Shown one piece after another: positions 36,111 to 48,687 of a stretch of DNA of 64,000 nt. The DNA comes from Artocarpus heterophyllus (lineage: Eukaryota > Streptophyta > Magnoliopsida > Rosales > Moraceae), in assembly GCA_025403435.1 (NCBI GenBank), contig CM046340.1, positions 15,072,091 through 15,136,090 on the forward strand, given 5' to 3'. Under the pieces are notes generated by a model, which was given only the letters and a program-made list of their open reading frames with translations, did not search any database and had not been told where the DNA came from. The stretch's first letter is position 1. Each line of letters begins with the position of its first letter. The position numbers were made by a program, and so were the translations under genes.

Positions 36111-36678
36111 TCGAAGATTTGGCCCTAAAATGTACACGATATCGTTTTGACATTTCTTGTATTGATATTTACCAAACAACAAACAACAAGAGGTTTATTT
36201 AAAATAGAAAGTATCAAAACCTTTATTTCAAGATCTAAGGAGTAAGGTAGCATTGACAACATAAGTTAGATGGATTATCTATCTTTTTTTAGTATTATTT
36301 TAAGTTTATTCAAACAATATATCTTCAGTTTTTTTATCTTATCGAATGTATACCTTTAAGTTAGATCCAATACACAAATTTTTATATTTTTCGTATCAAT
36401 ATTTAGTTTTGACACAACATATTACCCAAAATATCCTCAAATAGAAAAATAATTGAGCTTTAAAAATCTTTATATTTTATTTCAAAAATGTATAAAATAC
36501 CCTCCAAAATGAATGTTTTGTATGTTTTTGTTTTTGTTTTTGTTTTGTATGTTTTTGTTTTTGTTTTTTTTTTGACAGTTTTAATCTTTTTTTTACTTGA
36601 AGATAATTTAGTCAATCGATTAGTATTTTAGTTAAGGTATAAATTTATATATCAAACTAAATCTGAAGGAATACTAAG
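36111..36678. other. AT-rich intergenic DNA with a (TTTTG)n microsatellite
   Basis: A GTTTTT/TTTTG microsatellite lies at about 36517-36567. No gene was recognised. Confidence 0.65.
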
Positions 36679-36835
36679 TGGTTTGGAAGAACGGTTGAAA
36701 CCATCAGTTACAACTATATACAATGTAAATCTCTCATATGTTAATATAAAAAGTAAAAAGTTTCTATAGTATAAAACTCTTACATGCTATAATTTTTAAA
36801 CTAAAAGTGTTGGTTTCAACTATTCTTCTAAACAG
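36679..36835. mobile_element. MITE, TGTTTGGAAGAA family, intact-looking copy
   Basis: Left end GTTTGGAAGAACGGTTGAAA and right end GGTTTCAACTATTCTTCTAA then ACAG form clear inverted repeats of about 22 bases. At about 157 bp it is the best-preserved copy in the window. Confidence 0.7.
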
Positions 36836-36865
36836 GCAATGCATCTGATGAGATCAAAAACCAAG

Positions 36866-37031
36866 GGGCCCGTTTGATAAACAAATTCGAATTGAATTGA
36901 TTTGATTTCTTTGATTTGAGTTGTGTAATTTGAATTAAGTGATTTGAATTGCAATCCAAATTAACGTTTAGATATACATTTAAAGTGTTAATTTAAGTAG
37001 GAAATAAAATTAGAATTTATGTTTAGATCGA
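36866..37031. repeat. Dispersed repeat, GGGCCCGTTTGATAAAC type, copy 1
   Basis: Starts GGGCCCGTTTGATAAACAAA and contains ATCCAAATTAACGTTTAGAT. The same order of motifs recurs at 41906-42065. The GTTTGATAAAC start resembles MITE termini, but the right end could not be placed. Confidence 0.5.
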
Positions 37032-37345
37032 TTTATCCTTTATAAAATGTTAAATTATTTATTTATCATTCTCTTTTACTCCCTAAACATGCAGTCAATG
37101 TTTACATTTCTTTGTTGAGAGATCTGTTCTCCGAACAAGACAACGAAGAAGAAAACGTACAATTCTTGCCAAGAGAATTTGTACTTTGCCACTCGCAATG
37201 GTGAAACAGAAACTTTCTGGACCATCTCAACGAAGAGAACTATGATAAGGATCAATATACATTCTCTCTCTCTCTCTCTCTCATTTCTTTTCTTCCTTCA
37301 ATGGAAGTTCAAATTTAGAAACTATCCTCCACTAAGATTGCTAAA

Positions 37346-37464
37346 GGGCTCGTTTGGTTCGAGTATTTGAGTAGAGTATTTGAATTAAGATTTAAATTTT
37401 TGTGAAAAAAATACTGTAGCAAAATGATTTGAACAGTGATTCGAATATCCAACCAAACGGGCCC
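37346..37464. mobile_element. Short MITE (119 bp) with 14-bp terminal inverted repeats
   Basis: Left end GGGCTCGTTTGGTT; right end, reverse complemented, GGGCCCGTTTGGTT (one mismatch). It is flanked by AAA on both sides, a possible 3-bp target duplication as made by PIF/Harbinger-type elements. The interior is non-coding. Confidence 0.75.
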
Positions 37465-37467
37465 AAA

Positions 37468-37632
37468 GTGTTTAGGAGAGCGGTTTAAACTTGGAATTAA
37501 AAATGTTGATTTGAAAACTGTAACACGTGAGAATTTTATACTATAGCAACTTTTTTATTTTAATTGTAGATGTTGAGAGCTTTACATTATTTCTTGGTTG
37601 GAACTATTGGTTCTAATTGAGATGCCAAACAA
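37468..37632. mobile_element. MITE, TGTTTGGAAGAA family, degenerate copy
   Basis: Left end GTGTTTAGGAGAGCGGTTTA and right end GGTTCTAATTGAGATGCCAA then AC, with the family's interior GTAACACGTGAGAATTTTAT. It lies four bases after the 119-bp MITE. Confidence 0.5.
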
Positions 37633-40600
37633 AAGCTAAAAGGTAAAAGTAAGGGTGAAAATGTTGATGTCGCCGAGGTTATCTAGGTTTTGATTAACAG
37701 ATGATGTCGTGGATATTATCGATGTCGACGAATATTCGGGAACAAAATAGATATCATGAAAAAAATTTGTAATTTTTTCTTACAACTTTATATAATGCTC
37801 AAATAATCAATATTACTTAATATGAACCAAGTTAATAACATAATTATTGATCTAATATAAGAGTTAAAGATATCATCATTATATATATTGATCATGTTTC
37901 TAATATTATTTTATATACTCATTACAAATAAGATACAATAATATAATAGAATACAAAAAATTAGCACTAAACATAATAAAGTATACACAAACTTCACGTG
38001 TTGTTAATACCAAAAGGAGTTTCTAGTCAATTGGAAATCATTATGTTGGTTCTCATCTTGATCTAAACAATACATCTATTAAGATATTACCTTTAAATAG
38101 TGTAAAGACTACAAATATTCATTAGCTTAAATTAAGAATTAATTCGAATTTAAAAAGTGAATTTTCTTTTGTAATAGTATTTTATATAACTACGACAAAA
38201 AGTGAATTATTTATGAATGATGTTAATGTGTAATATGAATAAAATTTTCTTAAACAGTATGGAGTATTGTAAATCTACAAATTTTGTGAGTTGATATACT
38301 CAAAAATTTATAAAATACCCTTAAGATGAATTTTATATCACATTAACCATAATTTATGTGATATAAATTTATGAAGGATACATTTGTTAAGTAGAAAATC
38401 ATGCCATGTCTTACACAGTGTAAGAATGAACTGTATATTAGATTGTTAGACTAGTAAGGATATAAGTGCGTACAAACCAACTGTTGTTGGTATACGGTGT
38501 AACAAGACACACACAAATAAATAGTACATAATACAATGTAATTTTACAGTCAGTTTTGTAAACACAGATAGATGCACTATTATATTGAAAACTGGACTGT
38601 TTGGCATTTCAAGTTAAACAATGCAAATTTAGACAGTGTAAAGATATCTACATAGTTTTACACTAATAGTGTAGGAAAAATATAGTATAATGTAAACTTA
38701 TATAGTGTAAAAAGGTAGTGGGACCCTCTTACTTTTCACAAAAGGATGAAAATTAGCCACACCAGCCCATGGGAGACACACGGATCTAATTAGTGGAGGA
38801 GATAAGATATTTAATTCAATTTTTGCCCCCAAAGTTTGCAAAATTTCAAAATGATCCCTAAGTGATAACTTTAAGTGCTAAAAAAAAAGGGTTGTCATCA
38901 TTTGGGTAAACTTGGAAAAAAATTCTCATTTTCTCCATGCCAAAACTGGACCTATACCCAAGCCTTTCTAAAAAATTATCTCAAGAAAACACCATTTTCA
39001 ATCAAGTTTTAAAACTAGTTCAAGGAGTATAACTATATGAATTTTTGTTAATTCTTAAACTCGTAAAGTCAAAACTCGAGGCAATAGAATCCTCATCAAT
39101 TTAACTCATTTGAGTGACACCACGTCTTCTTATACGTTGCTTTATAATTGTCTATTGCCTTACAACCAAGATCTTCATAATGCGTAGCATGTGTAAATTT
39201 TTATTTTCCACTAAATGTACTCAAGAGTATTTGGTTGAACATTGTACTTTCTCTTCTTTCATAGTTTCTATCCTTGTAATCATCATAACACCACCATCAT
39301 TATCATCATAGATGTCATCGGAATCGTAACAAATTTATATGCTTCATGAAGAACAATAATTGAAATTAGTAGACAAAAAAAATAAAAATATAGTACACAT
39401 ATCTACATACAACAAGACTTAGGGTCATGCAATCATTTTAAAAGTAAAAATTATTTAAAAACAAAAAAAGTCTTAATAAATACTTTTTTTGTCTTTCGAT
39501 TCAAAATATTAATAACTTTTTATTGAAATATAATTTTAAAAAATCCTACAAAATTGATTTTTGTGAAAAAAAAAATTTCAGCCTTTTTAGATATTTTGTG
39601 AAAATTTTCAAAAATATGGTAGATTTTTACCGATATTCACCAATAGTACGAATATTTGTAAACATTATGACTCATGTGCACTAGATATTTTGTTTGTTTG
39701 TTTGTGCCCGGAAAACTTAGAGTTATAATCAACTTCTCTCTTTCATTTTTATTTTTGTTTCTTATTAAGAGAGTTGAAAGCAACCCTTTTTTTTCTCTGC
39801 CTACGTGACAAGTTCCAATTCAGATAAGGTTTATAACTTAAATATTAGAATAATATAATGAACCATTTTATCTTCAGTAACCATTATATTAAGGACAAGG
39901 TGTTAAAGTGTTCATACTGTGGAAAAAGCGGCTTTTAAGTTTTGATACTGTGGAAAAGGAGGCTAAATTAACACGCTTGTTTAGTTCACATGTAGAACCT
40001 TCCATCTCTTGTATTCTTAATAAATAGTTCCAGCCGTTATTTGCTTTTGTATTTCTCTTGTTTATCCCAATACACTGTGTGTTTTAAACTAATGTTTCTT
40101 TTTATAAATACTTATATACAGGTGAGAAAATGTACCCTGCAACTATGTATTGCAAATTTCACTGGCAGGTTATGTCAGAAAGATAAAAACATAAAAGTTT
40201 AATGAATTTATTAAACATTTTACGGTATTTCACCCCAAAAAAAAAAAAAACACAAACACACATTTTACAGAGAACAACATTTCAGTTATGCATTGTGGAC
40301 CATTGAATTAATGATTTGGGTTTTACACGCCTTTAGAGACATATGAGACATATAACAAAACACATTTAGAGGAAAAATAAGACAGAATATATACCAAGAC
40401 TAGAGTATGAACACCATGACAAATCCTTATTATATCGCTTAATCCCACCTCAAAAGCCACTAAAATGTCTAGTTTACTCTCATTTAAATGGCACATGGGT
40501 GTCAAGTGATCTATTTGGTCCAGATTTTTAGTAGATGTAGCATAAGGATCAACATTGTCACACCAAGAATCATTGCATAATAGCTGATTTGATGAGATGC

Positions 40601-40640
40601 ATATATAACACTTATTATTTTTTTGCCACGAGAATAATTA
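37633..40640. other. AT-rich intergenic DNA, nothing recognised
   Basis: No gene, RNA gene or LTR end was seen. Between about 38400 and 38720 several short inverted ACACTGT/TAGTGTAA words occur and may be a decayed MITE. A CT microsatellite lies just upstream at about 37264-37283. Confidence 0.55.
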
Positions 40641-40645
40641 TTATT

Positions 40646-41005
40646 AGACTATTTCCAATGAAAATGTCAATGTTAATGTTATCTATATCACTAACAATGT
40701 TAAAAATAGCTTTTTTAATGTGTTATTTTATTTTGTACTCCAATGCATAATGCTATCTAAAATACCATATTTGTCTTTTATCATAATTATTAAACTTTAT
40801 TAAAATAATTAAAAAGTGAGATGGTTGTGGTTACTAAGAATCAACTTATGGACTCAAATGCAAAATCTGCTGTTTTGCCACCAAGTTTACCATATAGTAG
40901 ATTTGGCATTAAAAATAGCACTATATTAGAGAGTTTTTCTTTTATACTCAAATGCTAAAAGTGTCATTAGCACATCAATTGAGCATTGTATTAGAGGTAC
41001 TCTTA
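40646..41005. mobile_element. Possible MITE, CTCTAATACAATG-type ends
   Basis: Left end ACTATTTCCAATG and right end, reverse complemented, TAAGAGTACCTCTAATACAA then TG are loosely inverted. The interior has facing TATCTAAAATACC and GGCATTAAAAATAGC words. This resembles a common plant MITE form. Ends are approximate and no target duplication was confirmed. Confidence 0.4.
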
Positions 41006-41905
41006 GGAATGCAGTTTTTAGCTGTCAAGATCATGTACGATTTTAGATTGATTATTCAAAATATGACAATTTAACAAAAAACTAAAATTTAACATTTGTA
41101 TTTACTAATACAATAATTTTTTTTCATCTTGGCAAATATTTTTCTTTTTATTTTGTTGATGAGTAAGCGGTTTGTATTTTTAAGGTTAATTTCACAAAAC
41201 GTTTCAAACTTTATCCTCAGTCTCACTTTAGCGTATGACTTCAAAAAGGCGCTAAATTTATTCTCTAATCTATTAATTTGTTTTAGTTTTAGTCATTTTT
41301 ATCAGTTACATGATACTAATAGAAAATGCTATTATTACTAATAGACCACGGGATATGTAGGTGATTTTGGTCTAAAAATGTAAAATAATACTCTGCTAAC
41401 CGATTATTATCGATAATTTATTATTTTTTTAACACCCAACTATTAAAAAAGAGTAAAACTAAAACAAATCGATATATTATAGATGCTTTAAAAATCAGAA
41501 AGTAAAATTAGGTTGACAATAAAAATCATGTCATTTCTAAAATTAACCATCATATTTTAATAACTTATAGTGTGTTTGTTTGAGTGGTTCAATGAGTTTG
41601 CATCTAGTTTTTAAGCTGAGCAATTGTTTGGAGGCAAAAAAACTCAAATTCAATCTCAATCTCAAACATTGAACTCAAAAAGTAGGATAGATTCTGATTT
41701 AACACCTCTTAATTTTAAGAAGTTTGAACTTAAGTTTTAAACCATTTTCTTACACAAGTCTGTATATCCCAAGCACGGTTTTAGATTGTATAATCTTTTT
41801 AAATTTAAAATCAATTGACATTCAAATATTGATTCAAATTATAATTTAAAATACATTTTAAAACTTTTACCTCAAACTAAAAAATTTCAAACTACTATAT
41901 TTTGA
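41006..41905. other. AT-rich intergenic DNA, nothing recognised
   Basis: Only short chance frames. No recognised coding sequence or structured repeat. Confidence 0.55.
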
Positions 41906-42065
41906 GGGTCTGTTTAGTAAATAGATTTGAATTAGTGATTTGATTTGAGTTAGTGTGATTTGAATTAGGATTTGAGTTAGTGATTTGAATTGTTATCCAA
42001 ATTAACGTTTGGATGTGCATTTAAGTTTTAATCTGAGTATGGAATAAAATTAAAATTTGTGTTTG
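41906..42065. repeat. Dispersed repeat, GGGTCTGTTTAGTAAA type, copy 2
   Basis: Collinear with 36866-37031: GTTTAGTAAATAGATTTGAA, then TTATCCAAATTAACGTTTGG and GGAATAAAATTAAAATTTGT. Substitutions and small internal duplications of GATTTGA separate the copies. Confidence 0.55.
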
Positions 42066-42860
42066 AAGAAGTAGTGAAAGTAGTTTTTGATTTATCAACA
42101 AATCTAATAAAATTTTAATGATAATGATCATAAAGAATACGCAATATTGATCTTAATTTATTCCTCTCTTTACTAGGAACACAATAAAAAAAATCATCTC
42201 AATTGGATAACAAATGAAGAAGTTATGATTTTTTTTCTCAAATATAAGAGAGATAATTTTAGTTTTTACTGTAGCAGAGATATTCGAGTATCAAAAGTTT
42301 AAGGGAGTCAGAACTCTAAAAACTTATATTTTTAATACTTAAAAAATTTAAATTTTAAATAAAACAAATATGTATTTAAAATATTTTTAATACTTGAATC
42401 TAAATTTAAGCCTAAAAAATGAAAAAAGTTATGGAAACAACCAGCGCTGAACCCACCAAACAAAATTTGTGACATGTACAGAGTCGTATGTTCATCAACA
42501 TATGTCAGAATGGCAGTTGATGAGAAATTTCCACGTGAGGTCACATGGGCCGGGAGGCCACGTGGAGACCGGGGAACAATTGAGGCACGTCTTCACATGC
42601 CGTAAGTTATGGCCCAATTTCCGATTCGCACCATGAAGTGCAACAAGCGCTGTATATGCATGAGGGAAAGCTTGGAGAGAAAAATGGTCAGCCGGTAAGA
42701 ATGGAGCCTTGCGACCGTGCATGTTTCTAAGATGCATCAATATGCGTGCGGCCATTGAACACACATTTTGGATCATGAACGTAAAAGTTTATAATAATTT
42801 ACCGCACGTAAAAGTTTATTATAAGCTACCGTGGAGCTAAAAAAAATTAATCCAAAAAGG
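42066..42860. other. Intergenic DNA with a GC-richer island of unknown nature
   Basis: 42430-42790 is GC-richer than its surroundings and has a 93-codon frame on the minus strand (42495-42776), overlapped by a second one (42332-42544). I recognise neither product and see no splice-consistent gene. It may be a gene or transposon fragment. Confidence 0.4.
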
Positions 42861-43680
42861 CAAAACTATTAGGACGATAGATCACATATATGTCCATATT
42901 GGTAAAATATTGTCTATTTCAAATCTAAGCCTTGATAGATTTGTTTTTATACTCTACCCAAAAAGCATCATGCCAATGAAAATATCTATTATTCTTATAA
43001 ACCCATGATCCTTCCCATGTGTAAATAACGTAGGACTTTGATTGCATATCTAACGATCCTCCTCTCAAATAAAGGTTCACCTTTATGCTCGTGGGCCAGG
43101 CCTCCCTTATGCCTATCTATTCATACTCTTCACTTGAAGGATCACACATTCATATCGAAGCCACTCCGAAAAAGGGGTTTCAGGGAGATAGATTTGAAAG
43201 GCAAATGATTCTAAAGAACATCAAATATATTGTTATCCAAATAGATATTGAGGGGCAAAAATTTTCAAACATGATAAATGCTGATTATGTCAGTTAAAAT
43301 ATTTCAATTGATTGGCATAATACTATTAGGGCAACATGAAAAGGGACAAAAAAAAGAGGATATATAAGTTAAATCATCACCCAAAGGATCACACATTCCA
43401 ATTGAAGCCACTCCTCTCCACGGCATTGGGAGAGCACACCTTATGTGAAGCACATGGCTTGGTCAGGGGCATGACTCTAATACAACTTGTTAGGACGATA
43501 GAACATACATATTTTCACATTGTTATAATCTTGTCAACTTTAGATCTAAGCCTTAATGAATTTGCTTTGGACTTTACCCAAAAGGCCTCATATCAATGAT
43601 GATATTTTCCCTTTTTATAAACCCATAATCCTCTTCATGTGTAGCCAATGTGGGACTTTGGTTGTATTCCTAACATAAGC
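42861..43680. repeat. Diverged direct repeats ~620 bp apart
   Basis: TTAGGACGATAG, then TCTAAGCCTTGATAGATTTG, ACCCATGATCC and GTAGGACTTTG at 42868-43060 recur in the same order at 43488-43675. A second shared pair, AAGGATCACACATTC...GAAGCCACTCC, lies at 43137 and 43381. It is probably two fragments of one dispersed plant repeat. Short frames inside it are not genes. Confidence 0.55.
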
Positions 43681-44439
43681 GTATAGTAACATTATCAAGA
43701 AATATTAGATGAAAGAAGTGCAAAACTTTAGGGGCGTGGAACATAATTCAGATAAATGTAATATAATTTTAAGGGGAGTGAAATATAATTTTTGTAAAAT
43801 TTTATATATAATATTAAAAGAAAAAAGTTCAAGAAAGCGGCAGCCCCACCCTACGAAGCTCCACTCTAATTATAAGCAGTCATATTTGAAAAAATAGTGT
43901 GAAACTCAATCATTTGTTAGCAGAAGGAATCAAGAAGAAATTTGTTTTGATAAAGGCATTTGTCATTGTTTGAAACTCAATCCCTTCTTTTCCAACAAAA
44001 TATTTTTCCTAATTTTCAAAGATATTTTTCTTGCATGGTTAAGCCTAAATTGGTCGATACCTTTTAGTGACTACATATCACCATCTTAAATTCCTCATAA
44101 ACAACCCCATGCTTTTATTTTGGCGATCTCAAATCCTTATCACTTGATTTCAACTTTACACTCTTTTTCACATTATTATTAGGTTGGCTTTCCCCACCAT
44201 TGGGTTGGGAATACTTAACTATTACCACTTTCTATTGCAAATTTGCTCTTTGAATTTTAAGAATTGATAATCAATCTTAAGCCTTCCAGGCATTATAGTA
44301 ATGACTAGAAAGCTGACATTGATTTGTGAAAATTAAGATATAACAATATTCATGATCAGAAAATCAACATTATATAGGTGCATTATCATTGATGCGTATT
44401 TTTCCATTAGCAATTGATTTGACTCCATTAACATTTATG
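43681..44439. other. AT-rich intergenic DNA, nothing recognised
   Basis: No gene or repeat end was identified. Confidence 0.55.
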
Positions 44440-44505
44440 TGATGTTTGAAAGGACGGTGAAAACCGTTGGTTAGAACCATTTTCATTATAATATATGAGA
44501 GCTTT
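44440..44505. mobile_element. MITE, TGTTTGGAAGAA family, cut by chromovirus Y
   Basis: ATGTTTGAAAGGACGGTGAA and AACCGTTGGTTAGAACC match the left half of the family. The element stops at GAGAGCTTT, where the LTR of Y begins at 44506. The right half should lie beyond the window on the other side of Y. Confidence 0.55.
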
Positions 44506-46476
44506 TGTAACACCCCTATGTGGGGGTTAACAGTTTTAAATAAATAAAAATAATTTTAAATTTTAAATTATTTAAATCAATTAAACAATGCCCATGAGTC
44601 TTTAAACAACAAGAAAAATAAAAATAAACGTTTTAAATACAAACCACAGTTTTTAGTATAGCACCAAATATATATAATTACAGTCATCATCACCATAGTA
44701 CAATTCCCAAATAACTTAACACAGCCATAAAAAAAATAATACAACTCTTACATGTTGTAGATAAGTTGTAATTAAACAGGGTCTTCTAACACGAAAACAG
44801 CAGGATTGTTTTCGCTTATTCCTCTTCAAATATGTTGCACTGAGTTCCACCTGAGATATGAAGATATGATAGGGATGAGCATCGACATGTCCAGTAGGGA
44901 AATCATGACTCACCTTATGGTTTATCCATTACCACATTAAAAACTGCATGGTTAGTAGGTTACATCATATTCCAGATTATGAGGTTTATTATGATCACAT
45001 CTTATGGATACCGTAGTTAATCATTACCAAGTGTCATAATTATACATTTATACAAATATTACCAATCATCATTGTTCCTAGGTATCCATGTTAAATTGAG
45101 TATCACTCAACTCATCGAAACCCAAATGGGCGCACTTGATCACCCTATAAACATTCCAAGGGTGTTCCGGTGAGGGGACATCAAGCCCCGAGTCCTCACC
45201 AAATCGATTCCTGTACAGTGTGTTCTGGGACTTTCAACCCAAGGAAGCGTCATCACCTTCCCCCTATTTTACCTTTTTGGGTATTCATGCCCAAGGACGT
45301 AACCGCCGCCCTCTTCATGTCTCACCATTTCTCTATATTAAATCATTATTAATAGAGTCAGTTTTCCTAACCATGCTTCTCAATTTATAACATGTGTCAA
45401 TTCATTATGTTCCTCGCCGTACAATACAAGACGAGTCCATGTCATAGTTTCATATGTGATACTCATATAATATCAGTTCAACATAGATATATATATATTG
45501 CAGCAAAACAATCAATTTTAATTCTATAAAAACCTCACAAAAAAATGAGTAATAGAATCCCTACCTTTCAAGCTTATCAACAATCTTTTAATCCTGGAAT
45601 CAATTAACGTTAGCTCCACACATCCTTGACCCTAAGGCATGCATAAGGACAATTAAAACTAAAGCACAACGTATAATCACATTCATAAGTGAGTTATGTG
45701 TAAACCCGTCTACTAGTGCCATTAAAGTATTTTTATGCATTAAACATGGAGAAAATACATACTAAAACTAAGTTTAGATTAAAGAAAACCTACCTCAAAA
45801 CTTCTTTGAAAAACACCAAAGTTTGGGTTATCAATCAAGCTTGAATTAACTCTAAAACCGCCTCGATCATGGTTGGGAATTATAATTGTCTTGGCCACAA
45901 AGAGAGCTTTGTGCTCTATGTCTTTAGTTAGAGATTTGAAGTGAGAAAGGGAGAGAATGAGAACCAGAGAAGAAGGTGGTGATAGTTAAATAAAAAGATA
46001 TCAAAATGCTTAAGAGGAATGGGATGTTTACGGGGGAAAGTTGTAAGAAGAAACAAAAGAGTCTTAAAGGAAAATATCATCTTGTCTCCCATGAAGACTT
46101 TTAGCAAATAATGCCAACATAATTGAGGGGATAATTGGAGTGAATTATAGAAGAAGATAAGGAAATAATTAATTAGGTGGTTGAGAAAATATCTCCATGT
46201 CTTCTATGAATTGACGGAAAATAATTCAATGTCCCCTTCGGATACCTTTAGCAAAATGAGAAGAAGTCTATATAATTGAGCAATAATTTAGGGAGACAAG
46301 ATTGGTAGAAGTAAGTGTTGGTAAGTTTTGAATGTTTCTTAGGAAGACTTGGTAAGAAAATACTAAAGTGGTATTATTTTTTTTAAATGATCATAAACAA
46401 CTTAGTAATTTTAAATAGTCACATTTTATTCATTAAATTTTACAAAATTATGCCCGTTAAAAATACGGGTGTTATA
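44506..46476 (-). repeat. 3' LTR of chromovirus Y
   Basis: 1971 bp. The plus strand begins TGTAACACCCCTATGTGGGG and ends ACGGGTGTTATA. The element-strand start is therefore TATAACACCCG instead of TGTAACACCCG, a G-to-A change in the terminal TG. It is almost identical to the LTR at 46665-48632. The middle (about 44930-45645) is shared with the LTR core of elements A-C. Flanking pentamer GCTTT (44501-44505); its partner lies outside the window. Confidence 0.88.
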
Positions 46477-46664
46477 GCTCTCCCCTCCTATAAAAATTTC
46501 GTCCTCGAAATTTCGTACACTGATTACAATGTTAAAACAAATGTGGGTACTTTTCTCTCATTTCAGATTCAAGTTTCCATGTGGCTTCCTCCACATCATG
46601 GTGTTGCCACATCACTTTCACCAGAGGAATTCCACGACGACGTAATAATTTTATTTCATGATCC
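46477..46664 (-). mobile_element. 3' internal end of chromovirus Y (188 bp), interrupted by X
   Basis: On the minus strand this is the last part of a pol/chromodomain coding region, GAAATTTCGAGGACGAAATT and the polypurine tract GGAGGGGAGAGC. It is collinear with 48633-48820 of X. It breaks at GATCC (46660-46664), where the LTR of X starts. The rest of Y should resume beyond X's other end. Confidence 0.8.
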
Positions 46665-48632
46665 TGTAACACCCCTATGTGGGGGTTAACAGTTTTAAAT
46701 AAATAAAAATAATTTTAAATTTTATATTATTTAAATCAATTAAACACTGCCCATGGGTCTTTAAACAACAAGAAAAATAAAAATAAACGTTTTAAATACA
46801 AACCACAGTTTTTAGTGTAGCACCAAATATATATAATTACAGTCATCATCACCATAGTACAATTCCCAAATAACTTAACACAGCCATAAAAAAAATAATA
46901 CAACTCTTACATGTTGTAGATAAGTTGTAATTAAACAGGGTCTTCTAACACGAAAACAGCAGGATTGTTTTCGCTTATTCCTCTTCAGATATGTTGCACT
47001 GAGTTCCACCTGAGATATGAAGATATGATAGGGATGAGCATCGACATGCCCAGTAGGGAAATCATGACTCACCTTATGGTTTATCCATTACCACATTAAA
47101 AACTGCATGGTTAGTAGGTTACATCATATTCCAGATTATGAGGTTTATTATGATCACATCTTATGGATACCGTAGTTAATCATTACCAAGTGTCATAATT
47201 ACACATTTATACAAATATTACCAATCATCATTGTTCCTAGGTATCCATGTTAAATTGAGTATCACTCAACTCATCGAAACCCAAATGGGCGCACTTGATC
47301 ACCCTATAAACATTCCAAGGGTGTTCCGGTGAGGGGACATCAAGCCCCGAGTCCTCACCAAATCGATTCCTGTACAGTGTGTTCTGGGACTTTCAACCCA
47401 AGGAAGCGTCATCACCTTCCCCCTATTTTACCTTTTTGGGTATTCATGCCCAAGGACGTAACCGCCGCCCTCTTCATGTCTCACCATTTCTCTATATTAA
47501 ATCATTATTAATAGAGTCAGTTTTCCTAACCATGCTTCTCAATTTATAACATGTGTCAATTCATTATGTTCCTCGCCGTACAATACAAGACGAGTCCATG
47601 TCATAGTTTCATATGTGATACTCATATAATATCAGTTCAACATAGATATATATATATTGCGGCAAAACAATCAATTTTAATTCTATAAAAACCTCACAAA
47701 AAAATGAGTAATAGAATCCCTACCTTTCAAGCTTATCAACAATCTTTTAATCCTGGAATCAATTAACGTTAGCTCCACACATCCTTGACCCTAAGGCATG
47801 CATAAGGACAATTAAAACTAAAGCACAACGTATAATCACATTCATAAGTGAGTTATGTGTAAACCCGTCTACTAGTGCCATTAAAGTATTTTTATGCATT
47901 AAACATGGAGAAAATACATACTAAAACTAAGTTTAGATTAAAGAAAACCTACCTCAAAACTTCTTTGAAAAACACCAAAGTTTGGGTTATCAATCAAGCT
48001 TGAATTAACTCTAAAACCGCCTCGATCATGGTTGGGAATTATAATTGTCTTGGCCACAAAGAGAGCTTTGTGCTCTATGTCTTTAGTTAGAGATTTGAAG
48101 TGAGAAAGGGAGAGAATGAGAACCAGAGAAGAAGGTGGTGATAGTTAAATAAAAAGATATCAAAATGCTTAAGAGGAATGGGATGTTTACGGGGGAAAGT
48201 TGTAAGAATAAACAAAAGAGTCTTAAAGGAAAATATCATCTTGTCTCCCATGAAGACTTTTAGCAAATAATGCCAACATAATTGAGGGGATAATTGGAGT
48301 GAATTATAGAAGAAGATAAGGAAATAATTAATTAGGCGGTTGAGAAAATATCTCCATGTCTTCTATGAATTGACGGAAAATAATTCAATGTCCCCTTCGG
48401 ATACCTTTAGCAAAATGAGAAGAAGTCTATATAATTGAGCAATAATTTAAGGAGACAAGATTGGTAGAAGTAAGTGTTGGTAAGTTTTGAATGTTTCTTA
48501 GGAAGACTTGGTAAGAAAATACTAAAATGGTATTTTTTTTAAATGATCATAAACAACTTAGTAATTTTAAATAGTCACATTTTATTCATTAAATTTTACA
48601 AAATTATACCCGTTAAAAATACGGGTGTTACA
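46665..48632 (-). repeat. 3' LTR of chromovirus X
   Basis: 1968 bp. The plus strand begins TGTAACACCCCTATGTGGGG and ends ACGGGTGTTACA. It is followed on the plus strand by GCTCTCCCCTCC, the complement of the polypurine tract GGAGGGGAGAGC (48633-48644). Confidence 0.92.
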
Positions 48633-48687
48633 GCTCTCCCCTCCTATAAAAATTTCGTCCTCGAAATTTTGTACACTGATTACAATG

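Noticed and set aside
42332..42776. Overlapping minus-strand frames of 70 and 93 codons in a GC-richer island
   Set aside because: I recognise no protein, the frames overlap each other, and no consistent exon structure was found.
43085..43599. Two plus-strand frames of 70 and 87 codons
   Set aside because: They lie within diverged direct repeats and show no known motif.
44716..44913. 65-codon frame repeated at 46875-47072 and 62733-62930
   Set aside because: It is part of the chromovirus LTR and recurs for that reason alone.
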